Below, piece after piece: positions 15,938 through 22,723 of a stretch of 23,796 nucleotides of DNA (position 1 is its first letter; the number at the start of each line of letters is the position of its first letter). The notes under the pieces were generated by a model. The model had not been told where the DNA came from and made no database searches. It saw only the letters and a list, made by a program, of their open reading frames with translations. Source of the stretch: Bacteroidota bacterium (GTDB lineage: Bacteria; Bacteroidota; Bacteroidia; Flavobacteriales; Crocinitomicaceae); the NCBI GenBank assembly GCA_029558435.1, contig JAKQEZ010000572.1, forward strand, positions 1 to 23,796. Reading direction: 5' to 3'. Both the position numbers and the translations under genes were made by a program.

Positions 15938-15951
15938 ACTAAGCTTCTACT
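15921..15951. terminator. Inverted repeat shared by convergent mtaB and pcrA ends
   Basis: Arms AGTAGAAGC (15925-15933) and GCTTCTACT (15943-15951) form a perfect 9-bp stem with a 9-nt loop containing both stop codons. On the minus strand the stem is followed by five T residues, so it can act as the pcrA terminator inside the mtaB coding end. On the plus strand there is no T-run, so termination of mtaB by this hairpin is doubtful. Confidence 0.7.
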
Positions 15952-18257
15952 ACCGTTAAATTGGCAAAGCGCAACAATAACGTTTTTGCTCCATGATGAG
16001 GAAAAAAGATGGTAGCCTTTTTATCAGCTCCTTGTCCCTCAATTTTAGTAATTTTTCCTTTTCCAAAACGTTCGTGCAATACATTGTAGCCCACTTTGTA
16101 TTCTAAACTATCCGATGCACCTCCTCGAACTGTCGCAATGGGTTTCAAATTGCGAGGTGTTGCAGCAACAGCCGGACGTGGAGCATCAAACGTTTTGTTT
16201 AAACCTCCCATTGAACGATTGGAGGTAATGCCCGAACTCAATGAGCGACCTTGACCGCGTTGTGGTGCTTCGAAATGCAAATATTTAGGGTCAATTTCAT
16301 CGATAAAACGACTGGGTTCCGAACTGGTTAAATTGCCCCACTGAAAACGAGATGACGCATAAGTAAGTGTGCACGATTTCATGGCGCGTGTAACGGCAAC
16401 ATAAAACAAACGGCGTTCTTCTTCAGTTTCTGTTCGCGATTGCAAAGCCATTTGCGATGGAAATAAATTCTCTTCCAAGCCAACCAAAAACACGTGCGGA
16501 AACTCCAACCCCTTGCTCGAGTGGATGGTCATCAAGGTAACATAATTTTTATCCTCACTATTATCGTTGTCGGCATCTGTTAGAAGTGCAACATCCATCA
16601 TAAATTCTGAAAGCGATGCAAATTCATCCGTCTCGGCTTTAGAAACTGTAAATTCTTTCAAACCAGAAATAAGTTCTTCGATGTTTTGGTAACGTTCAAC
16701 TTCTTCTGGACCTTTTTCTTTTTCGTCGTACAACTCTTTTAAAATCCCACTCGATTTAGCAATGTGTTGCCCCAATTCATAGGCGTTTGATTTTTCCAAT
16801 TGTGCAGCAAAACTCAAAATCATGGTTGTAAATTCATTGATTTTGGTGCGTGTTCCGCTGTTCATTTGCACCGGGTATTGGTCTAAATTGGTTACCACAT
16901 CCCAAATAGAAACTCCATAATTGGTGGATGCAATGGTAATATTTTCGATGGTTGTTTTTCCAATTCCACGCTTAGGATAATTGATAACACGTTTAAACGC
17001 TTCTTCATCGTGTTGGTTGGCGGTTAATCTAAAATAGGCCAACATGTCTTTAATTTCCTTGCGTTGGTAGAACGAAATACCACCATAAATTTTGTATGGA
17101 ATATTCATCTTGCGCAAGGCTTCCTCAAACGAACGTGATTGACGATTGGTGCGGTACAAGATTGCAAAATCGCTAAATTCAATTCCTTCTTGCGTTTTTA
17201 TGTCAAACAAACGGTTAACAACAGTCTTTCCTTCTTCATTATCAGTCAATGTTCGGATGACGTTTAGCAACGCTCCTTCTCCATTTTCGGTCCAAACTTC
17301 TTTTTTAATTTGGTCCACATTGCGCGCAATTACACTGTTTGCAGCTTCTACAATATTGCGTGTACTGCGGTAATTTTGCTCCAATTTAAACAATTTGAAA
17401 TCGGGGTAATCGGCTCTAAAATTGAAGATATTTTGAATGTTGGCACCGCGAAACGAGTAGATACTTTGCGCATCATCGCCCACCACACAAATATTTTCAT
17501 ACGCTGCAGCCAACATTTTAACGATGGTGTACTGCGCATAGTTGGTATCTTGGTACTCATCCACCAAAATGTATTGAAACTTTTGTTGGTAGTAACCCAA
17601 TACATCCGGAAAATCTCTGAGCAACACATACATTTGGTACAATAAATCATCAAAATCCATTGCCCCAGCTTTAAAACAGCGATCGGAATAAGCTTTGAAA
17701 ATTCGACCAAGTTCTGGACGACGTGACATGCGATCTTCTGCCAATATTTCATCGTTTTCCAAATATTGATCGGCCGATATCAAGTTGTTTTTTGCCGTTG
17801 AAATACGATTCAACACCATGCTTGGTTTGTAGGTTTTATCGTCTAATTTCAACTCTTTGATAATGTCTTTCAATAAACTTTTAGAATCTTGTGTATCGTA
17901 AATGGTAAAATTAATGGGATAACCAATTCTTTCGGCATTGAAGCGCAATACACGTGAAAAAACCGAGTGAAACGTTCCCATGGTTAAATGTTTTGCTTCA
18001 CTTGCTCCATAATGCCCCATAGCGCCCGAACCACTAATTTTAGCAATACGTTCTTGCATTTCTTTGGCAGCTTTATTGGTAAATGTCAAGGCTAAAATAT
18101 TGAACGGATCAATGCCTTGTTCCATCATATACGCAATGCGATAAGTGAGCACACGTGTTTTTCCAGATCCTGCTCCCGCAATTACCATGGTAGGTCCATA
18201 AATATTTTCAACAGCTGCACGCTGACTTGGGTTTAATTCGTCTAAATAACTCATCAA
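15939..18257 (-). CDS. pcrA: UvrD/PcrA-type ATP-dependent DNA helicase
   Basis: A 3'-5' SF1A helicase of 772 residues acting in nucleotide excision repair, replication and RNA polymerase handling. Motifs: Q-motif LNPSQRAAV (8-16), Walker A AGAGSGKT (27-34), motif Ia LTFTNKAAKEM (57-67), Walker B DEYQDT (233-238), motif III GDDAQSIYSFRGA (260-272), motif IV YRST (296-299), motif V TIHSSKGLEF and motif VI YVAVTRA. A flexible Ser/Arg/Gly-rich linker follows and the final 55 or so residues (GYNVLHERFGKGKITKIEG onward) form the Tudor-like domain typical of PcrA and UvrD that contacts RNA polymerase. The length is normal. Met1 or Met2 could be the start. It is divergent from lhgO and convergent with mtaB. 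PcrA or UvrD naming is a matter of convention here. Confidence 0.96.
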   Translation of the reverse strand: MMSYLDELNPSQRAAVENIYGPTMVIAGAGSGKTRVLTYRIAYMMEQGIDPFNILALTFTNKAAKEMQERIAKISGSGAMGHYGASEAKHLTMGTFHSVFSRVLRFNAERIGYPINFTIYDTQDSKSLLKDIIKELKLDDKTYKPSMVLNRISTAKNNLISADQYLENDEILAEDRMSRRPELGRIFKAYSDRCFKAGAMDFDDLLYQMYVLLRDFPDVLGYYQQKFQYILVDEYQDTNYAQYTIVKMLAAAYENICVVGDDAQSIYSFRGANIQNIFNFRADYPDFKLFKLEQNYRSTRNIVEAANSVIARNVDQIKKEVWTENGEGALLNVIRTLTDNEEGKTVVNRLFDIKTQEGIEFSDFAILYRTNRQSRSFEEALRKMNIPYKIYGGISFYQRKEIKDMLAYFRLTANQHDEEAFKRVINYPKRGIGKTTIENITIASTNYGVSIWDVVTNLDQYPVQMNSGTRTKINEFTTMILSFAAQLEKSNAYELGQHIAKSSGILKELYDEKEKGPEEVERYQNIEELISGLKEFTVSKAETDEFASLSEFMMDVALLTDADNDNSEDKNYVTLMTIHSSKGLEFPHVFLVGLEENLFPSQMALQSRTETEEERRLFYVAVTRAMKSCTLTYASSRFQWGNLTSSEPSRFIDEIDPKYLHFEAPQRGQGRSLSSGITSNRSMGGLNKTFDAPRPAVAATPRNLKPIATVRGGASDSLEYKVGYNVLHERFGKGKITKIEGQGADKKATIFFPHHGAKTLLLRFANLTVVEA

Positions 18258-18300
18258 TAAATAAAAATGAAAGTAACTATTTTGTTAATCGCGGGGAGTA

Positions 18301-18308
18301 CAAATATA
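18301..18308 (-). promoter_or_regulatory. Putative pcrA promoter -7 box
   Basis: TATATTTG on the minus strand matches TAnnTTTG, 43 nt before the pcrA ATG. No -33 TTG is visible at normal spacing. The region 18258-18483 is the divergent promoter space between pcrA and lhgO and shows no gene. Confidence 0.5.
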
Positions 18309-18462
18309 AGAAAATTTTTTGGATTTTGGAGGGTGATGAAGTAAAAATCAAGAAATTGAAAACCAAAATTTATTATTAAGTTAACTCTATCTTGCATATT
18401 TTTAGTAAAGAAATCCCGCCGTGTATTTTCCACCTTTTTACCCTCATTTTTCTACGAATAAT

Positions 18463-18470
18463 TATATTTG
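18463..18470 (+). promoter_or_regulatory. Putative lhgO promoter -7 box
   Basis: TATATTTG matches TAnnTTTG and ends 13 nt before the ATG at 18484. This places the transcription start downstream of the alternative GTG at 18421 and so supports the later start. Confidence 0.55.
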
Positions 18471-18483
18471 CAAAAAAAGAATT

Positions 18484-19695
18484 ATGACGTACGATATAGC
18501 AATCATAGGTGGAGGAATAGTTGGTGCAGCAACGTTTTACAAACTTCAAAAACGTTATCCTCAGTTAAACATCGTTTTAATTGAAAAAGAAAACAAATTA
18601 GCCGATCACCAAACGGGGCATAATTCAGGCGTCATTCACTCAGGATTGTACTACAAACCAGGTTCTTTAAAAGCAAAAAATTGCACACAAGGTCGCCACG
18701 AATTGGTTGCCTTTGCCAAAGAATACGGCATCAAACACGATGTGTGCGGAAAAGTAGTTGTTGCAACCGAAGCTAAAGAATTGCCTCACCTCGAAAAAAT
18801 ATTCAATACCGGATTGGAAAATAAAATTGAAGGAATTGAAAAAATAACAGCCGAACAAGTAAAAGAAATTGAACCTTTTGTTGAATCCATCGGCGGAATT
18901 TTGGTGCCTTGCACTGGAATCATCGACTTTAGAGGAGCAACCGAAAAAATGGTTGAAATTGCATTGGCTCAAAATGCTTCAAGCGCTGTGAAAATGGGAC
19001 ATGAAGTTTTGGGCACAGAGCGCCAAGGTGAAACATCTGTTATAAAAACCGATAAAGGAAATTTTACTGCCAAACATTTGATTTTTTGTGCCGGACTTCA
19101 AGCCGATCGTTTAGCACGCAAAGATGGAGTTAAACTAAAAGAACAAGTTGTTGGTTTCCGTGGCGATTATTACGAACTAACCGACGAAGCCAAACACAAA
19201 GTAAAAAACTTAATTTATCCTGTTCCCAACCCCGATTTCCCATTCTTAGGTGTGCACTTTACCCGCATGACTGATGGAGAAATTGAATGTGGTCCCAACG
19301 CTGTATTTACCTTTAAACGCGAAGGATATGGCAAAACCGACTTCTCATTCAAAGATACCTGTGATGCACTAGGCTATGGTGGAACATGGAAATTGTTTTT
19401 CAATAACATGAGTTTTGGTATCAACGAATACCGCAGAGCTTTTTCTAAAAAATTATTCTTACAAACCCTTCAACGTATTGTACCATCATTAACTATGGAC
19501 GATATCAAACCCGGTCGTTCTGGTGTACGCGCACTTTTGTTAAGCCAAGACGGTGACACCCGAGATGATTTTAGAATTGAATATCACGGTAATTCTATTC
19601 ACGTACTCAACGCGCCTTCTCCAGCTGCAACAGCATCGTTGGCAATTGGTGGATACATTGTGGAACAAGCAGAAAAACACTTTGGTCTGAACTAA
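18484..19695 (+). CDS. lhgO: L-2-hydroxyglutarate oxidase/dehydrogenase
   Basis: An FAD-dependent enzyme of the DAO family that oxidises L-2-hydroxyglutarate, a side product of malate and lactate dehydrogenases or of lysine breakdown, to 2-oxoglutarate. The 403-residue protein begins with the dinucleotide-binding loop IIGGGIVGAATFY (7-19). It carries the family stretch DHQTGHNSGVIHSGLYY, where a HNSGVIHxGxYY motif is characteristic of LhgO, and the C-terminal GVRALLLSQDGDTRDDF and NAPSPAATASLAIGG segments. ATG 18484 was chosen over the frame-open GTG 18421, which would add 21 residues not seen in the family and lies upstream of the probable promoter. In E. coli the homologue is membrane associated and feeds electrons to quinone; that is likely but not shown here. 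Confidence 0.93.
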   Translation: MTYDIAIIGGGIVGAATFYKLQKRYPQLNIVLIEKENKLADHQTGHNSGVIHSGLYYKPGSLKAKNCTQGRHELVAFAKEYGIKHDVCGKVVVATEAKELPHLEKIFNTGLENKIEGIEKITAEQVKEIEPFVESIGGILVPCTGIIDFRGATEKMVEIALAQNASSAVKMGHEVLGTERQGETSVIKTDKGNFTAKHLIFCAGLQADRLARKDGVKLKEQVVGFRGDYYELTDEAKHKVKNLIYPVPNPDFPFLGVHFTRMTDGEIECGPNAVFTFKREGYGKTDFSFKDTCDALGYGGTWKLFFNNMSFGINEYRRAFSKKLFLQTLQRIVPSLTMDDIKPGRSGVRALLLSQDGDTRDDFRIEYHGNSIHVLNAPSPAATASLAIGGYIVEQAEKHFGLN

Positions 19696-19700
19696 GAAAT

Positions 19701-19731
19701 GTTAAATTTTTGATTGAAAAGTTAAATTTTT
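19701..19731. repeat. Two 11-bp direct repeats upstream of the vWD gene
   Basis: GTTAAATTTTT occurs at 19701-19711 and 19721-19731, exactly 20 bp apart (about two helical turns), just upstream of the gene starting at 19782. It could be a regulator site, but simple AT-rich sequence is an alternative. Confidence 0.4.
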
Positions 19732-19781
19732 AATAGTGGCATAGGTTTTGTATTTTCAGTTGCACACAAATACTGTTTCCT

Positions 19782-21686
19782 ATGAATACAAAATTATTTT
19801 TCGCATTTATCGCATCCTTCAACCTTGCAATAGCTCAAGATGTTTATCAAACAAGCATCAAAAATGAGTTGGTGCAATGGGATGCTGTTCGAGGTGAATG
19901 GTTGGCCGAAAGTTTTCAAGCAATGGCGACTAATCAACCCATTCCAGATCGTACTTTTCCAGAGGATTTAACTCCAGCTGAAATGTATGCATTGGTACCA
20001 ACAGAACGTAGAGAGCGCATCAATACCATCCTTTCTCAACCTAACGAAACAACACAAAATCGGGTACCAACAACGGATAATTCAACCATCAATCGTATTC
20101 CTGTAGGTTCAACACCCAACCAACGTATTCCTGCAGCTGCATCGCACGACAGATATACGTATTTTGTTTCACGACCAGGATGTGAGTTGGTAAGTGGACG
20201 TACTTATGGCGACCCCCACATTCGCACGTTTGATGATAAAAGCTATTCGTTTCAAACAGTTGGTGAGTACATTCTAGCAGCATCTCCTGATAGAAACTTT
20301 GAAGTGCAAACTCGCCAAAAACCAGAAACTGATAAAGTATCGCTCAATACTGCAGCGGCAATGAACGTTTATGGCGACCGTGTGGGAATTTATGCAAGTG
20401 ATTTTCCTGACGGACAAACAGGAACACCTATTCGTGTGAATGGGCGACCAGTCTATATTTCCAACGAGACGTTTTATTTACCACACGGAGGAACCATTCA
20501 AAACAATGGTAGAGAATACATTGTAACTTGGCCAACTGGCGAAAAGGTACAAGCCAGATTAAGTTCTTCAGGTAGCATGCGTTTTATCAATGTAACAGTA
20601 TATGTTTATCGATGCAACGGCAATTATTTTGGATTAATGGGCAATGCCAACGGAAGAAGCGACGATGATTTTACTGGAACTAACAACCGTTTCAATATGG
20701 CTAGCTCTACTATTTTTGCTCCGTTTGATTCACGCACATTTGGTCAGCAAGAAACAGCAATGGAGCGTGAACAATTGGCTTTTTTAGCAAAAGATTTTGG
20801 ACGACAATTTTTGGTAAATGATCAAATTTCATTGTTTGATTATGCTTTTGGACAAAGCAGCTGGACATTCTACGACCCAACTTTCCCGCGTGAGCACATT
20901 ACATTAGGAGATTTTGCACAAACAGATCGTGATAGAGCCAGAAGAGAATGTGAACGATTGGGTGTACAACGTGAAGACATGGCAGGATGTGTTTTAGATA
21001 TGGCGCATGTGAATTTAGCTCCTTCTCCTCGTCCGACACAACCGGATAGAACAACAGGAAGAACAATTACTCCTGTAACTAGCCGACAACCAAACGTTAA
21101 CCGTCCTGATGTATTTGAACGCGTTCCAAGTAGCACAGGTACACGCACACCCAATACAAACATTTCTAACGGAACAATAGATAAAACAAACAGTGGAAGT
21201 GTGGAACGTACTAAAAACCCTGGTACAGCAGTGGAGCAAAATTCTAATCTTCGTCAACCAGCAGAAACGGTGCGACCAAATACAGCAACCAAACACCACG
21301 AAGCCCAACAAGTAGAGAGAAAACCATCATCAACTATCTACAACGATGGCTATAGTAGAAAACCTGTTGGAGAAAGTAGTGTAACAAAAAACCCATCGGT
21401 TGAAAAACCTGCTAGTAACAGTTCTGTTGAAAGACAATCTACTCCATCGCGAACAACAAGTCCGTCAACAACAACCACTAATCCAACTAGTACACCCAAC
21501 TCGGGCTCAAGACCAGTATCCACCAATCCTGTTTCTAAACCAGTTGAAAATACGAAAGCTCAACAACCATCTTCAACAGTTACAACTCCATCAAGAACAA
21601 CAACGACTTCCAGTCCATCAACAGGAAACATAAAAAGTTCGGGGAGTATAAATATGGGTAAAACAAGTAGCAGTGGAGGTAGATAA
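19782..21686 (+). CDS. Secreted von Willebrand factor type D domain protein with Ser/Thr/Pro-rich tail
   Basis: The 634-residue product begins with a signal peptide cut probably after NLAIA (residue 18). Residues 20-130 are a linker with repeated RIP motifs. A von Willebrand type D domain spans about 134-300: CELVSGRTYGDPHIRTFDDK opens it (split at 134-152), TVGEYIL follows, and GLMGNANGRSDDDF (284-297) closes it. Next comes a helix-rich part with CERLGV and GCVLDMAHV (Cys390, Cys403), reminiscent of the Cys-containing segment after vWD domains in bacterial homologues. From about 412 the protein is low complexity, rich in Ser, Thr, Pro, Asn and Arg, ending SSSGGR. No T9SS sorting domain, LPXTG or transmembrane helix is seen, so how it reaches or stays on the cell surface is unclear. 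Function is unknown; an adhesive or matrix role is inferred. Confidence 0.85.
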   Translation: MNTKLFFAFIASFNLAIAQDVYQTSIKNELVQWDAVRGEWLAESFQAMATNQPIPDRTFPEDLTPAEMYALVPTERRERINTILSQPNETTQNRVPTTDNSTINRIPVGSTPNQRIPAAASHDRYTYFVSRPGCELVSGRTYGDPHIRTFDDKSYSFQTVGEYILAASPDRNFEVQTRQKPETDKVSLNTAAAMNVYGDRVGIYASDFPDGQTGTPIRVNGRPVYISNETFYLPHGGTIQNNGREYIVTWPTGEKVQARLSSSGSMRFINVTVYVYRCNGNYFGLMGNANGRSDDDFTGTNNRFNMASSTIFAPFDSRTFGQQETAMEREQLAFLAKDFGRQFLVNDQISLFDYAFGQSSWTFYDPTFPREHITLGDFAQTDRDRARRECERLGVQREDMAGCVLDMAHVNLAPSPRPTQPDRTTGRTITPVTSRQPNVNRPDVFERVPSSTGTRTPNTNISNGTIDKTNSGSVERTKNPGTAVEQNSNLRQPAETVRPNTATKHHEAQQVERKPSSTIYNDGYSRKPVGESSVTKNPSVEKPASNSSVERQSTPSRTTSPSTTTTNPTSTPNSGSRPVSTNPVSKPVENTKAQQPSSTVTTPSRTTTTSSPSTGNIKSSGSINMGKTSSSGGR

Positions 21687-21716
21687 GTAGTTTAAAAATA
21701 ATTGCAAAAAATAAGT

Positions 21717-21766
21717 GCCACAGATAGCAGAGAGAATCATTCAATCTGTTTGTCTGTGGCTTTTTA
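21717..21766 (+). terminator. Rho-independent terminator after the vWD gene
   Basis: GCCACAGA (21717-21724) pairs with TCTGTGGC (21753-21760), with a possible inner CAGA/TCTG pairing, followed by TTTTTATT. It lies 30 bp after the vWD stop and between convergent genes; the minus-strand side has a weaker T-rich run. Confidence 0.78.
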
Positions 21767-21783
21767 TTAAAAATAGTTGTGGA

Positions 21784-22596
21784 TTACCCTTTTTTAGTAA
21801 TGATATTTTTTAATTCGTTAACTTCTTGTTGCAATTCCATAATGGAACGAGAAATGCCACTGTTATCAATTTGCACATCGGGTAATGCTGGAGAAATGTA
21901 ATTCACAAATTTCCAAATTTCCAAAATATCGTTAACGTGCACCATATACGGTTGGTAAAGTGTATTGGTTGAACACAATTGGAATGCTTGTTCTTTTTCA
22001 ATATAATTGTTGACAATTTTAAATACAATGCCATCGTCGTTAGTAACCACAATACAAGGTGTTCCAGAACGAATAGTCATCCAATTTTGCACAAATTCTG
22101 CCACTACATGAGAACCTTCTACAACAGGCGGCATAGAATCACCTTTTATTGGAAACGAGCGGTATTTGCGGTCCTTGGACAAGAAAGGCAACGTGAAAGT
22201 TGGCAAAACTTTAAGGTATTCTGGGTCGGCATATCCTGAGGTATAACCTGCTGATGCTTTCATTGGCACCATTTCGATCAATTCTTCTTCATCTTGCGAC
22301 ACTTTACAAGTAAGTACACGCAATTTCATACCTTTCACATCGGTATAGGTGCCATTTTCTATACGTTGCCAATCGGCTTCTGAAAATAATTCAAAATCTT
22401 TTTTCACCAATTCATCTATTGGAATGGTATGATATTCTGAAAAAGCAATTAAATTATCAATGTTTGGTTGTGCAACACCATTTTCGTATCCACTGTAGGA
22501 TGAACGCGTTAAACCAAGTGCATTTGCAATTTCTTCTTGCGACAATTTTTTTCTTTTGCGCAACAATTTTAAATTATTCCCGATGCTCATTTCCAA
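21784..22596 (-). CDS. HTH (XRE) transcriptional regulator with LexA/CI-like S24 domain
   Basis: A 270-residue regulator. Residues 5-65 are a Cro/CI-type helix-turn-helix (NNLKLLRKRKKLSQEEIANA, then SSYSGYENGVAQPN). The C-terminal half is an S24-like domain: Ser154 in KGDSMPPVVEG and Lys193 in GIVFKIVNN form the expected dyad, and Ala116-Gly117 in KASAGYTSG sits 37-38 residues before the Ser, close to the LexA spacing. Self-cleavage in response to damage is therefore possible, although many Bacteroidota homologues may be non-cleaving regulators. The last 20 residues (from MELQQEVNELKN) look like a short coiled coil, suggesting oligomerisation. It is divergent from the aspartyl protease gene and may control itself and that gene through the 127-bp shared region. 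Confidence 0.9.
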   Translation of the reverse strand: MEMSIGNNLKLLRKRKKLSQEEIANALGLTRSSYSGYENGVAQPNIDNLIAFSEYHTIPIDELVKKDFELFSEADWQRIENGTYTDVKGMKLRVLTCKVSQDEEELIEMVPMKASAGYTSGYADPEYLKVLPTFTLPFLSKDRKYRSFPIKGDSMPPVVEGSHVVAEFVQNWMTIRSGTPCIVVTNDDGIVFKIVNNYIEKEQAFQLCSTNTLYQPYMVHVNDILEIWKFVNYISPALPDVQIDNSGISRSIMELQQEVNELKNIITKKG

Positions 22597-22630
22597 AATT
22601 TATTGTAAATATAAATAAAAAACTAAATAA

Positions 22631-22711
22631 TAATCATTTTGTTGACAATATTTTAATCATTTTGGCGTTATTTTATAAAATGAAAAATTTTGTTGAACAT
22701 TAAAAAATGTT
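22631..22711. promoter_or_regulatory. Candidate operator region between divergent regulator and protease genes
   Basis: Within 127 bp of AT-rich sequence two 11-bp direct repeats TAATCATTTTG occur at 22631-22641 and 22654-22664 (23 bp apart), with TTGT-TG-ACAA at 22639-22648, and an inverted repeat AACATT-AAAA-AATGTT at 22696-22711. Such elements near a CI-like gene are plausible binding sites. No convincing TAnnTTTG box was found here for either gene. Confidence 0.45.
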
Positions 22712-22723
22712 TAAATTAGTGCA

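Noticed and set aside
17348..17752. Minus-strand open frame of 134 codons within pcrA
   Set aside because: It lies in another frame of a well-conserved helicase and shows no recognisable protein features.
18421..18483. GTG start at 18421 for LhgO
   Set aside because: It lies upstream of the likely -7 box at 18463-18470 and adds 21 residues before the FAD-binding motif that normally begins near residue 5.
15939..22596. Defence island or prophage suggested by a helicase, an XRE-S24 regulator and a vWD protein
   Set aside because: The genes are on different strands with housekeeping genes between them, and no nuclease, integrase, capsid or attachment repeats were seen.
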